Program-made: the position numbers and the translations under genes
In this document: positions 17,263-25,901 of the stretch, in pieces
Layout: each line of letters opens with the position of its first letter
How positions within the stretch are numbered: position 1 is the stretch's first letter
DNA from: Alistipes sp.
GTDB lineage: Bacteria > Bacteroidota > Bacteroidia > Bacteroidales > Rikenellaceae
Assembly: GCA_017465055.1 (NCBI GenBank)
Contig: JAFTWZ010000018.1
Coordinates: forward strand, 1-64,000
Length of the DNA: 64,000 bases
Direction: 5' to 3'
Notes under the pieces: model-generated
The model's input: only the letters and a program-made list of their open reading frames with translations
The model's database searches: none
What the model was told of the DNA's origin: nothing

Positions 17263-17799
17263 ATGAAAGATTTGAAAGGAACTAAGACCGAGAAGAACTT
17301 GTGGGAGGCATTTGCTGGTGAGTCACAGGCACGTAATAAGTACACCTACTTCGCATCGAAGGCTAAGAAGGATGGCTATGTTCAGATAGCTAAGATTTTC
17401 GAGGAGACAGCTGCTAACGAGAAGGAGCACGCTGAGATCTGGTTCAAGCTGCTCCAGGGCATTGGCTCAACAGCCGAGAACCTTAAGTCTGCTGCCGAGG
17501 GCGAGAACTACGAGTGGACAGATATGTATGCTCAGATGGCTGTCGACGCACGCGAGGAGGGCTTCGAGCACATCGCATTCCTCTTCGACCAGGTAGCTAA
17601 GATCGAGCGCGAGCACGAGGAGCGCTACCGTAAGCTCTTGGCTAACGTAGAGGGCGGCTTGGTATTCTCACGCGACGGCGATATGATCTGGCAGTGCTCT
17701 AACTGTGGCCATATCCACGTAGGCCAGAAGGCTCCTGAGGTGTGCCCAGTATGCGTTCACCCACAGGCATACTTCCAGATTAAGGCCGAGAACTATTAA
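17263..17799 (+). CDS. rbr: Rubrerythrin
   Basis: 178 residues. The N-terminal ferritin-like di-iron domain carries the [13 protein letters not shown] and [10 protein letters not shown] ligand motifs and a second pair in [14 protein letters not shown] and [10 protein letters not shown]. The C-terminal rubredoxin domain has CSNCGH and CPVC, binding one iron. It reduces hydrogen peroxide in the cytoplasm of anaerobes using electrons from a rubredoxin or NADH-dependent reductase. It has its own strong promoter. Codon choice is biased toward the commonest codons, as expected for a highly expressed gene. Confidence 0.96.
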   Translation: MKDLKGTKTEKNLWEAFAGESQARNKYTYFASKAKKDGYVQIAKIFEETAANEKEHAEIWFKLLQGIGSTAENLKSAAEGENYEWTDMYAQMAVDAREEGFEHIAFLFDQVAKIEREHEERYRKLLANVEGGLVFSRDGDMIWQCSNCGHIHVGQKAPEVCPVCVHPQAYFQIKAENY

Positions 17800-17867
17800 T
17801 AGATAGGCAACCCTACGTAGCAAGGTTTTTGCTGCTTGAGCGCAAAAGCGTTGGCTTGCGCGTAGAA

Positions 17868-17990
17868 GGATTTTAGGGAGTTTAGGGAAGTTAGGGAGAT
17901 TAGAGAACAGACTTGTCCGTGCGTTAAGTCGTCGTCTCTAAAATCCCTAATCTCTCTAAACTCTTTTAACTCTATAAACTCATTATAATC
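17868..17990. repeat. Degenerate inverted ttagggag-type repeat
   Basis: The left arm has four to five loose copies of a 9-base unit (ttttagggag, tttagggaag, ttagggaga, ttagagaac). The right arm (about 17932-17990) is the same on the opposite strand (tctctaaaatccctaatctc). The arms are about 30 nt apart, so the transcript could form a long imperfect hairpin downstream of rubrerythrin. A related pair is at 3340-3550. Confidence 0.6.
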
Positions 17991-18004
17991 TCTGTGGTAG
18001 CTCT

Positions 18005-18781
18005 ATGAACATACTACTCACTCTGGCCATTCCATTTGTTGGCACAGCCATAGGCGCGGCGACGGTGCTCTTAGCCCGACGTAGCGTCTCTGCCAGAATA
18101 CACAATGCCCTACTTGGCTTCGCTGCAGGCGTTATGGTGGCAGCCTCTGTATGGTCGCTCATCATACCCTCGATAGAGCTCTCCGAGGCGTTGGGACGTA
18201 TGAGCTGGATGCCTGCCGCCGTGGGCATAATACTCGGTATGCTCTTCCTGCTGGCGCTCGACAGCTTAGTACCGCATATGCACCCTGGCACCGACACTCG
18301 CGAGGGACTAAGCTCATCGCTGGGCAAGCGCCAGATGTTACTACTCGCCGTCACGCTACACAACATCCCCGAGGGTATGGCCGTGGGTGCTGTGGTAGCA
18401 GGAGCTATGGCGGGCGATGCTGGGATAACGATGGCTGCGGCGATGGCCTTAGCACTCGGTATGGCGATACAGAACATCCCCGAGGGCGCTATCATCTCGC
18501 TGCCCCTCCGCGCCGACGGCATAAGTCGCTCCAAAGCCTTTGGCTACGGCACCTTGTCGGGCATCGTAGAGCCCATATCGGCCCTGATAATGGTACTTCT
18601 TTACGAGCACATCGCTCCAATGCTACCCTACCTCCTTAGCTTCTCGGCTGGTGCTATGCTCTACGTCGTAGTCGAGGAGCTCATCCCCGAAACACAGCAG
18701 GGCAAGCACTCCGACATCGGCACTATAGCCTTCGCCATAGGCTTCGTGATAATGATGATTCTCGACGTTGCACTGGGGTAA
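18005..18781 (+). CDS. ZIP-family divalent metal transporter
   Basis: 258 residues, about eight hydrophobic segments. The metal-binding helices carry HNIPEGMAVG and QNIPEGAIISLP, the paired signature of the ZIP family (ZupT/GufA group). A short histidine-containing loop (PHMHPGTDT) lies between the third and fourth segments. It would bring zinc or a related divalent ion into the cytoplasm. The gene is single and ends at a strong hairpin. No metal-regulator site was recognised. Confidence 0.9.
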   Translation: MNILLTLAIPFVGTAIGAATVLLARRSVSARIHNALLGFAAGVMVAASVWSLIIPSIELSEALGRMSWMPAAVGIILGMLFLLALDSLVPHMHPGTDTREGLSSSLGKRQMLLLAVTLHNIPEGMAVGAVVAGAMAGDAGITMAAAMALALGMAIQNIPEGAIISLPLRADGISRSKAFGYGTLSGIVEPISALIMVLLYEHIAPMLPYLLSFSAGAMLYVVVEELIPETQQGKHSDIGTIAFAIGFVIMMILDVALG

Positions 18782-18822
18782 TGAGCAATGAATGTTGGCC
18801 TTACGGCCAGCGCTTAAAAAGA

Positions 18823-18862
18823 TTAGGGGTTGACTTAGACATCGCGTCTAAATCAACCCCTA
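18823..18862. terminator. Bidirectional hairpin between convergent genes
   Basis: ttaggggttgacttagac pairs with gtctaaatcaacccctaa with a single mismatch around a 5-nt loop, between the convergent ZIP transporter and FKBP genes. Confidence 0.85.
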
Positions 18863-18882
18863 ACCTATAAATAACCTGAGAC

Positions 18883-19905
18883 CTACTCCTCAGGGTTAAC
18901 CTTGAGAAGCTCAACCTTGAAAGTCAACGCCTCGTTAGGGCCAATATCTGCACCAGCGCCACGCTCGCCATAAGCAAGCTCCGAAGGAATCCAGAGCGTA
19001 ATCTGGCCACCCTCGCCAACGAGTTTCATACCCTCGGTCCAACCCTTGATAACCTGGTTAAGACCAAACGAGATTGGCTCATTGCGCTCGTAGCTTGAGT
19101 CGAAGATATTGCCGTTGCGAGTCTTACCCTCGTAGTGTACCAATACCACATCCTCATCCTTTGTAGCCTTAACCTCTGAGCCCTGGCGGTCGATGCGATA
19201 CAAAAGACCCGACTCGGTCTTCTGAACGCCCTCCTCCTTAGCAACCTCCTCGAGCCACTTAGCCGAGAGCTCCGTATTCTCCTTCATAGTCTTCTCGCGC
19301 TCCTTCATAGCCTTCTCGCGCTCCTCCTGAGCCTTGCGCTGCTGCTCGGCAACATAGCGCTGAGTAAAGTCGCGCATCTGAGCCTCAGAGAGACGAAGAA
19401 GAGTATCAGCCTGCTCTACGCTCTCGAGAGCCTGGCAGTCGTCGATAGCCATAACCAATGTCTTGATATCTACCTTCTCATTGAGACCCTTAGCCATAGC
19501 ACCGAAGTCAAGGCCTATCATCTCCGATACTGACTCACGTGTAAAGACGTCATCGTACAACGCTGGCAGTGGCTCGAGAGTATCTGGGCGGTCAGTCTCT
19601 ACCATATCCTGCATACGCTTAGCGTGGAGATACTGCATATAACGGCCATACTGGAACTCCATCATCTTCTGACGATTCTCCATAACCTTTGGATCCTCGA
19701 GGCTACCATTCTTGTAGAAATCCTCCATAGTGTTTACAACGATATCTCTGTCGACATCCATACCCTCCATACCGAAGCGCATAGACATACCGACGTTGAC
19801 ACCTACACAGTAAGAGAGCGTATCGATCCCTCTCGAGAAGCTGCTACCACACGAGGTAGCAAGCGTAGCAGCAGCTACTGCTGCAAGTAGAAATACTCTT
19901 TTCAT
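18883..19905 (-). CDS. FKBP-type peptidyl-prolyl isomerase lipoprotein
   Basis: 340 residues. The lipobox is LATSC with Cys 19. Residues about 25-215 form the helical dimerisation part typical of Mip/FkpA proteins, ending in a charged coiled coil (AQEEREKAMKEREK). Residues about 240-338 are the FKBP domain, with VLVHYEGKTRNGNIFDSS, GWTEGMKLVGEGG and IPSELAYGERGAG. It helps folding of exported proteins at prolyl bonds in the periplasm. It lies 56 bp after the AsmA-like gene on the same strand. Confidence 0.92.
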   Translation of the reverse strand: MKRVFLLAAVAAATLATSCGSSFSRGIDTLSYCVGVNVGMSMRFGMEGMDVDRDIVVNTMEDFYKNGSLEDPKVMENRQKMMEFQYGRYMQYLHAKRMQDMVETDRPDTLEPLPALYDDVFTRESVSEMIGLDFGAMAKGLNEKVDIKTLVMAIDDCQALESVEQADTLLRLSEAQMRDFTQRYVAEQQRKAQEEREKAMKEREKTMKENTELSAKWLEEVAKEEGVQKTESGLLYRIDRQGSEVKATKDEDVVLVHYEGKTRNGNIFDSSYERNEPISFGLNQVIKGWTEGMKLVGEGGQITLWIPSELAYGERGAGADIGPNEALTFKVELLKVNPEE

Positions 19906-19961
19906 CTTTAAAAATATTAATAAAATTATAAATAAAACCTATATATCAAACTATTACGTCA

Positions 19962-22448
19962 CTACTCCGAAGCAGCCTCCGAGACTCCATCCGAATCTAT
20001 CGCCGCCTCTTGCTCCTCGGGCTCTGTTGTAGCATCCTCGACGTCGGTAAAGAGTGTCTCACTCTCCTCCGCAGCCGACTCTTCATCCTCTGCCGTAACC
20101 TCCACCTCATTGCCATCGATGACCAGCGACACGACATATCTGTCCTTGCCACCGTAGCCCTTAATATCATCCAACGTTACATCCTGAACTACAAAGGCAC
20201 TATCGGCAAGCTCCTTATGCTGGAACTCTACGTAGCGCGACACTATGCGGTTATAGTGACCGAGCATCTGCGCGAGCTGCTGATCAGCCAAATCGCCGTA
20301 GAGCAGCTTGGCCTTAGCCTGCGTCGACATACCTGCAGGCGAAATGCCACGATTTATGAGCACCGAGTCGGCATAAGCACGTATATCGCTACCAGAGAGT
20401 TTCATATCCTTGATGCGCACAAAATCAAGCATATCCAGATATGCACTATCGCGATCTTTCGAGGCGTTGTAGCAGGCCATCTTAAGGTTAAGCTCCGAGA
20501 TGCGCTGCACGGCACGCTTGTAGTTAACCTTAGGCGTCAGCCTTACGCGCAGTGCAGTATCGCTCTTAAGCGTCATAGCCATAGTGTCGATACGGGCGTA
20601 GTGCTCCGAGTCGAGTCCCGTGGCCAAGATATCGATGTCGATATGCCTGAAGGCATCCTGCTTATCATCAGTCATCCACTCGAAGGGCGAGGCTGCAACC
20701 TTGAGTAACAGATTACCAATAGCACGCCATATAACCTTGCGTAGCGAGAACTCGGGCGATGCGATGTTTCCAGAGATAGGTAGCTCGACGTCGATATGTT
20801 TATTGCGGTCGGTAAGCACGTAGATGCCGAGTTTCATAGGCACGTCGTACTCGACGTCTATATCACGATTCTTCTTGCCCACAGCGAGGTTATAGGTGCC
20901 GAGTTGGTTTACGCCGCTAAGCTCGCCATTGGCAATGACATTCTGCGAGCGGAAGGTCATATTTCCCGACGTCACAGGGAAGGCCGTAAAGTGCTCGATA
21001 TAGGTCGATAAGCCCTGCATATCGACATTCGAGAGCGTAGCCAATATATTCTGGTTGTAGAAGTCTGCAAGCGACCCCTCCCAGACCACCATCGCCGAGC
21101 CCTGCTTGGGCAGCTGAGCACGAAGCGATATTTGGTTTTTACCCATCAGCTCAAAGTTGGTGCTGCGTATAGATATATCGCTCAGCGAGTAGTCGAAGGG
21201 GCGGTGCATCGTATTATCTACGTAGCGCAGCTCGCCACCCGTAAGGCGCAGCGTATCGATGGTGAGCACCATATCGCTCATCGGAGCTACCTCTTCGGAG
21301 GTGGTCACGGTCACACGCTCGCGAACATCGTAGATATCGTCACCAATCAAGTCGCTTGACGTCTCAACCGAGAGCTCTGGCTCGCCGTAGAAGAGCGTGT
21401 CGAAGTTAGTGCCGCCGTCGGAATTAAAGCATATCTGCGTAGCGTAGCCATCAGCCTTCACCGCCCTAAAGTCGTATACCTGCTGCTCGATATTTAGCCT
21501 ATCGAACGCTAAGGTTAGGCTCTCGGCACTAAATATGTTGCCGCCATCGGGGCCCAGTACCGCAATATTCTCGCCATCGACCTCTCCGACGATATCCATA
21601 GCCAAGATATCCGAGAGATTACCACGTAGCGAGCAGTCGGCAGTGACCACACCCTCGAGGCTCTCGAGGTTGACCGCCTCAACTACATATTTATATATAT
21701 CCTCGAGCACAAAGCCTCGCACCTGACCCTCGAAACAGAAGTCGAGCGTCGATAGCGATAATCCAAGCGCACCGCACAACGCCGCCCTATCGTTTACCAT
21801 CATCGAGGTCTCTATATCCATAGGCTCATCCTCGAGAATAAGGCGTGGCGTGGCAAGATTTACGCCCGTAAGCCTCCAATATTGGTCAAGCACTGTATCG
21901 TAATAGACCAGCGAGCTATTCTCTGCGGCAATATTCTCTATATCTATGCGCCAGCTACTCTCGTCGCTCTCCTCCTCGACATCATCACTCGAGTATGTCT
22001 CCGCAATAAAGCCTATGAGCGAGTCGAAGTTAAAGGCCTCGGGACTCTGCACGATGTTGGCACTAAGCTCTCCGAGCCACACACGCGGAATAGCCACGTG
22101 GCTATCGAGAAGCGCCCATACATCGACCTCGGTCTCTAACTTGCCGACAGATGCAAAAATATCGGCATCGTCCGCCTCATATAGCGTAAGATTCTCCACC
22201 GATACTTCGCCAGTGAACAGCTTGACACGAAGGTTATCCATCGTAAGCTCACGGCCAAGAAGCTCTCTATCGTGCTTCTCGACATATGCTTCGACAATAG
22301 GGCCGAGCATAGCTACAACAACACCAATGGCCAAGACCAGTACAGCAATAAGGCCAAGAAGCACATAGAGGCATATCCTCCACACGCTTCGACCAGAATT
22401 CTGCGGCGTCGGTTTATTAGTATCTTGTTCTACACTCTTGCCACTCAT
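19962..22448 (-). CDS. AsmA-like / DUF748 envelope protein
   Basis: 828 residues. One N-terminal transmembrane helix (residues about 27-52) is followed by a long periplasmic region. The first part (LGRELTMDNLRVKLFTGEVS, LENL-type repeats) and the middle part match AsmA/DUF748 proteins, which are long beta-groove proteins connected with lipid transfer between membranes. The C terminus is an acidic low-complexity tail (EESETLFTDVEDATTEPEEQ). It follows the short-chain dehydrogenase gene of the steroid cluster by 51 bp and could be co-transcribed, but a shared function is not shown. Confidence 0.8.
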   Translation of the reverse strand: MSGKSVEQDTNKPTPQNSGRSVWRICLYVLLGLIAVLVLAIGVVVAMLGPIVEAYVEKHDRELLGRELTMDNLRVKLFTGEVSVENLTLYEADDADIFASVGKLETEVDVWALLDSHVAIPRVWLGELSANIVQSPEAFNFDSLIGFIAETYSSDDVEEESDESSWRIDIENIAAENSSLVYYDTVLDQYWRLTGVNLATPRLILEDEPMDIETSMMVNDRAALCGALGLSLSTLDFCFEGQVRGFVLEDIYKYVVEAVNLESLEGVVTADCSLRGNLSDILAMDIVGEVDGENIAVLGPDGGNIFSAESLTLAFDRLNIEQQVYDFRAVKADGYATQICFNSDGGTNFDTLFYGEPELSVETSSDLIGDDIYDVRERVTVTTSEEVAPMSDMVLTIDTLRLTGGELRYVDNTMHRPFDYSLSDISIRSTNFELMGKNQISLRAQLPKQGSAMVVWEGSLADFYNQNILATLSNVDMQGLSTYIEHFTAFPVTSGNMTFRSQNVIANGELSGVNQLGTYNLAVGKKNRDIDVEYDVPMKLGIYVLTDRNKHIDVELPISGNIASPEFSLRKVIWRAIGNLLLKVAASPFEWMTDDKQDAFRHIDIDILATGLDSEHYARIDTMAMTLKSDTALRVRLTPKVNYKRAVQRISELNLKMACYNASKDRDSAYLDMLDFVRIKDMKLSGSDIRAYADSVLINRGISPAGMSTQAKAKLLYGDLADQQLAQMLGHYNRIVSRYVEFQHKELADSAFVVQDVTLDDIKGYGGKDRYVVSLVIDGNEVEVTAEDEESAAEESETLFTDVEDATTEPEEQEAAIDSDGVSEAASE

Positions 22449-22499
22449 ATGCTATATATTATATGTTAAGTATTAATTAGTTAGCCAACTCTATAAATA

Positions 22500-23318
22500 T
22501 CACTTCTGCCACCTCATAGTAAACGACCTAAGCGGACGAATCAGGAAGCCAGGCAGATAGTTACATACGGGTATCAGCAAGCGGAACCACCAGTCGGGGA
22601 CAACCACCCTACGACCCTTGAACATAGCATTCAGAGCGCGACGAGCACAGCTACGCGGCGACATCAATATACCCCACTTGACGCCGAAGCGCTGCAGGCT
22701 CTTAGAGAGTCCGTAGAGATCGGTGGCTATGCCTGCAGGACATATCGCCGTAGCCGTCACTCCCGTGCCACGTAGCTCCTTGGCAAAGGCCTCGGTAAAG
22801 CTCTTGACGTAGGCCTTGCTGGCGCTATATGCCGCCAAGCCTGGGAAGGGCATCCATATCGAGTATGATGACATATTGAGCAGGTGGCCCTTGCCACGCT
22901 TGCGCATATCCTCGCCATAGAGACGGCAGATGGACGTAAGCGTGAAGTCGTGCAGCAGGAGCATCCTCTCGAGGCGCTCTAACGGTGTATTTAGTATGTC
23001 GCAAAACGAGAAGATACCGGCGTTGTTAACCACCACGTCGAAGCTGTAACCCTCAGACGTAGTCCACGCGTACAGCTCTCGTGCTGCTCCCTGCGAGGCC
23101 AAATCCATAACCTTCGTATTGCACTTAACCTTGTAGTGCTGCTCGATAATCATCGCCTCGCTCTTAACCTCCTCTAAGATGTCGACCATAAGCAGATTAT
23201 ATCCAAGCTCGGCAAGACGCTCAGCATACTGACGACCTATGCCTAAAGCCGCGCCAGTAACCATAGCCCACGCCTTGCCACGAGCAACCTCGCCCCTATT
23301 TTTCTTGCACCAAAACAT
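22500..23318 (-). CDS. Short-chain dehydrogenase, probable hydroxysteroid dehydrogenase
   Basis: 272 residues. The Rossmann motif VTGAALGIGRQYAE, the NAG motif (VVNNAGIF) and the catalytic Ser (NMSSYS) and YSASK are intact, so it should be an active NAD(P)-dependent dehydrogenase. The C terminus is hydrophobic and basic (residues about 240-272), suggesting membrane association. It is the third gene after a 5-alpha-reductase-like and an old-yellow-enzyme-like gene, the order known for bile-acid 5AR-5BR-3beta-HSDH clusters of gut Bacteroidales. By that context it would interconvert a 3-keto and a 3-hydroxy steroid. The substrate is inferred from context only. Confidence 0.85.
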   Translation of the reverse strand: MFWCKKNRGEVARGKAWAMVTGAALGIGRQYAERLAELGYNLLMVDILEEVKSEAMIIEQHYKVKCNTKVMDLASQGAARELYAWTTSEGYSFDVVVNNAGIFSFCDILNTPLERLERMLLLHDFTLTSICRLYGEDMRKRGKGHLLNMSSYSIWMPFPGLAAYSASKAYVKSFTEAFAKELRGTGVTATAICPAGIATDLYGLSKSLQRFGVKWGILMSPRSCARRALNAMFKGRRVVVPDWWFRLLIPVCNYLPGFLIRPLRSFTMRWQK

Positions 23319-23335
23319 AGCGATGTCGTTCCCTG

Positions 23336-24583
23336 CTACTTAATCTTATTTATCTCCTTCCACAGACGCTCGGGGATATGCTCCTTGCAGTTGTGGCAAC
23401 ACTGCATATCTACCGAGTACATACGCGCCATACAGTAGTCGCGATGGTCGCAACCGCTACGTGTCGACATATCGCCCGCCTTAAGTTTATTGACAAACGC
23501 AGGGTCGTTAACCAGTGCTCGGGCCATCTGTACAAGCTCGAAGCCCTCGTCGAGCACGCGCTCAATGCCCTCGCGCGATACCAGACCGCCGACATATACC
23601 AACGGGCCCTTCAAAGCGGCGCGGAACTTCTTCGCATTCTCCAAGAAGTAGCACTCCTCGAAGTCGTACTGCTTGATGAGCCACTGGCCGAAGAGCGAAA
23701 CCACAATCTTCTGCAGCCACTCGTTCCAGCCCATATAGTAGCCCATAGTCTTTGTAGGGATACGGCCACGCATTACGGCCATAGGTGCCTTAGACACAAA
23801 ACCCGATGAGAGCACGATGCCGTCGACACCGAATGTCTCAATCTGCTTAGCTATCTCGATAGACTCGGGCACCTGGATACCACTCTTAAAGCCATCCTCC
23901 ATATTATGCTTAACAAGCACACCCATACCGCGCTTGCGGGCCGCCTCCATAACCTCCTCGAGGCACATATTCATAAAGCGCATACGATTCTCGAGCGAGC
24001 CTCCATACTCATCGCGGCGATGGTTGGTATATGGCGATAGGAACTGCGAGATAAGGTAACCGTGTCCTGCGTGCACCTCCACAGAGTCGAAACCAGCGTT
24101 GTAGGCCACTTCTACAGCCTTACCAAAATCCTTAGCGAACTCCACAATTTCGGTCTTACGCATACGGCGGTGGAAGGTTGGCGAGTAGAGGTTAAAGCCG
24201 TTAGAAGCCGACACAGGGAAGCTACCAGCCGTAGACCAATGGGTCATATTTCCGCAATGGCCGAGTTGGATACCCACAGCCGCACCCTCGTTGTGCACAG
24301 CATCGGTAAGGTCGCGCAACGCAGGGACAATCTCGTCGCGCAGCCACAGCTGCTTGTTGAACGATATGCCGCTACGATTTATCGAGGCATAGGCTACGGT
24401 AGTCATACCCACGCCACCCTTAGCCACGCTTACGTGGTAATCCTTGAGTGCCTGGGTAGGCGAGAAATCCTTGCCCATAGATTCGAAGGCTGCCGAGCGT
24501 ATCACTCGGTTGCGAAGCGTCACGCTTCCCAGTTTGTAAGGAGTAAATAGCTTTGACTCCTCCAGTCTCTTCTTACTGTCCAT
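23336..24583 (-). CDS. Old-yellow-enzyme-type reductase, probable steroid 5-beta-reductase
   Basis: 415 residues, the single TIM-barrel FMN domain of the OYE family: TPYKLGSVTLRNRVIRS at the start, HCGNMTHWS, and the active-site HAGHGYLISQFLSPYTNHR with YGGSLENRMRF. The C terminus has several cysteines (SGCDHRDYC, CCHNC) that may bind an iron-sulfur cluster, as in the related BaiCD/BaiH enzymes, though it lacks their extra FAD/NADH domain. It would reduce an enone such as the delta-4 bond of 3-oxo-steroids. It sits 10 bp after the 5-alpha-reductase-like gene and 17 bp before the dehydrogenase gene. Confidence 0.85.
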   Translation of the reverse strand: MDSKKRLEESKLFTPYKLGSVTLRNRVIRSAAFESMGKDFSPTQALKDYHVSVAKGGVGMTTVAYASINRSGISFNKQLWLRDEIVPALRDLTDAVHNEGAAVGIQLGHCGNMTHWSTAGSFPVSASNGFNLYSPTFHRRMRKTEIVEFAKDFGKAVEVAYNAGFDSVEVHAGHGYLISQFLSPYTNHRRDEYGGSLENRMRFMNMCLEEVMEAARKRGMGVLVKHNMEDGFKSGIQVPESIEIAKQIETFGVDGIVLSSGFVSKAPMAVMRGRIPTKTMGYYMGWNEWLQKIVVSLFGQWLIKQYDFEECYFLENAKKFRAALKGPLVYVGGLVSREGIERVLDEGFELVQMARALVNDPAFVNKLKAGDMSTRSGCDHRDYCMARMYSVDMQCCHNCKEHIPERLWKEINKIK

Positions 24584-24593
24584 ATATGGTGAT

Positions 24594-25376
24594 TTAGTAG
24601 ATAAACGGTATTATACGCTTGCGCTTCAGGCTGGTAAACTCCTCGCCAAACTCACGCTCATAGCGCTTATAGAGCGATGCTGAGCGAGGGCCGAGGTTGG
24701 CAAATGTCCACCACGCAAAGACCACACCTGCCCACGACCACGAGGCGATGGCGAAGCCCACCCACTCCATAAACTCGCCGAAGTAGTTCGCCGACGAGAC
24801 GAAGCGGAACATACCTCCCTTTGGAATGTAATGTTTCGTATCTCCTGGTTTGCGCAGATTACGTATCACATAGTCCGAATGAATATTTGTAATCATACCG
24901 AAGAGGAAGACTACAGCGCCGATGTAGATATATGGCTTCGACATCCAGTCGTCGTAGTAGCCCATCTCGGGGGCATAGTAGAATATCCACCCGCCCTGCA
25001 TAACGGCATTTAACGTATTGAATATCATACCCATAAGCACGATACCTATAGGCATCTTCGATTTTCCGCGCATAAGCATTGGGAAGATAAACGACCTCTG
25101 GAAGTAGTGCAGTTCGAACATAAGGAAGAGCACGAGTGGAGCTGTCTGGTAGGCGTAGTCCGACATCGACCACAACGCCGCCATAGCGAAGAATACGGGT
25201 GACTCCATAAGTACCCAGCCGAGTTTATTAGGCACCGGGAAGCCGAACTTTGGGTTAAATAGGTAGCCATAGCCAGCCTCCACGAAGTAGAGCGCCACGA
25301 AGACCACAAGAGCCACTGCCGCCATAACCACGAGGAACGTATTGTAACACTCCAATGATATCAGTTCTGAAAACAT
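24594..25376 (-). CDS. Steroid 5-alpha-reductase-like membrane protein
   Basis: 260 residues, about six to seven transmembrane segments. The C-terminal part (FRFVSSANYFGEFMEWVGFA, LGPRSASLYKRYEREFGEEF, KRIIPFIY) is the diagnostic region of the 3-oxo-5-alpha-steroid 4-dehydrogenase family, which binds NADPH and reduces the delta-4 bond of 3-keto steroids. It is the first gene of the three-gene set and has a good promoter 107 nt upstream. In gut Bacteroidales such a gene with a 5-beta-reductase and a 3-beta-dehydrogenase converts 3-oxo-delta-4 bile acids to allo- and iso-forms. Confidence 0.87.
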   Translation of the reverse strand: MFSELISLECYNTFLVVMAAVALVVFVALYFVEAGYGYLFNPKFGFPVPNKLGWVLMESPVFFAMAALWSMSDYAYQTAPLVLFLMFELHYFQRSFIFPMLMRGKSKMPIGIVLMGMIFNTLNAVMQGGWIFYYAPEMGYYDDWMSKPYIYIGAVVFLFGMITNIHSDYVIRNLRKPGDTKHYIPKGGMFRFVSSANYFGEFMEWVGFAIASWSWAGVVFAWWTFANLGPRSASLYKRYEREFGEEFTSLKRKRIIPFIY

Positions 25377-25482
25377 TATTTAGTCTTTAAAAATTAGTAT
25401 CTTAGCTTATTATGTCCAGCCACGACATAGATGCCTATTTAGCAGACTTCGTATCGTGTCAAGAGGGCAACAAATAATCGTG

Positions 25483-25512
25483 CAAAGATACTAAAAAAAG
25501 TTAGAAAGGCAA
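25483..25512 (-). promoter_or_regulatory. Promoter of the steroid reductase operon
   Basis: On the minus strand TTG (25512-25510), a 19-nt spacer and a perfect TATCTTTG (25490-25483). The start codon of the 5-alpha-reductase-like gene is 107 nt downstream, leaving a long 5' leader. Confidence 0.75.
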
Positions 25513-25620
25513 TATGTTATAGACAAAAAGCAGGTCTTATAGAAGTTAAGACAAGGCGATAGGGAGAATTGGCGCACGGAGCGAAGATCTGTTGTGGCAA
25601 GTAGCGATGCGTGGAGACAA

Positions 25621-25710
25621 GTCAAGATGAGGTAAGATGGGGTAAGATGGGGTAATATGGGATAATATGAGTTAATATGGGTTAATATGGGTTACAATAA
25701 GTTAATATAT
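25621..25710. repeat. 10-bp-period tandem repeat, locus 1
   Basis: Nine consecutive 10-base units, from gtcaagatga through ggtaagatgg to gttaatatgg and gttaatatat, keep exact 10-base phase while the bases drift. A reverse-complement version of the same unit family occupies 33281-33500. Confidence 0.85.
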
Positions 25711-25812
25711 CAGAAAGAATGCGGTTACGTCTATACCGCTCGTCGTCGTCACTATTCTAATCTAAAAGACTTCGACACGTGCGCCGTAACCCACAGAAAC
25801 ACACCTCAGCCT

Positions 25813-25861
25813 CACAAAAAAAAAAGACTACCATAGGCTGCAGTGCAAACCTATGGTAGTC
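25813..25861 (-). terminator. Terminator of the nitroreductase gene
   Basis: gactaccatagg (25826-25837) pairs perfectly with cctatggtagtc (25850-25861). The run of A at 25815-25825 becomes a T-run on the minus strand. Confidence 0.9.
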
Positions 25862-25901
25862 AATCTATGGTAGGCGGCAGGCACCACCCCATAAACGATG
25901 A

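Larger units (their letters stand above)
25377..25901. other. Intergenic region with promoter and 10-bp repeat
   Basis: A 525-bp gap. It holds the minus-strand promoter of the steroid cluster (25483-25512), the 10-bp-period repeat (25621-25710), and the terminator of the nitroreductase (25813-25861). No open frame was found. Confidence 0.6.
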
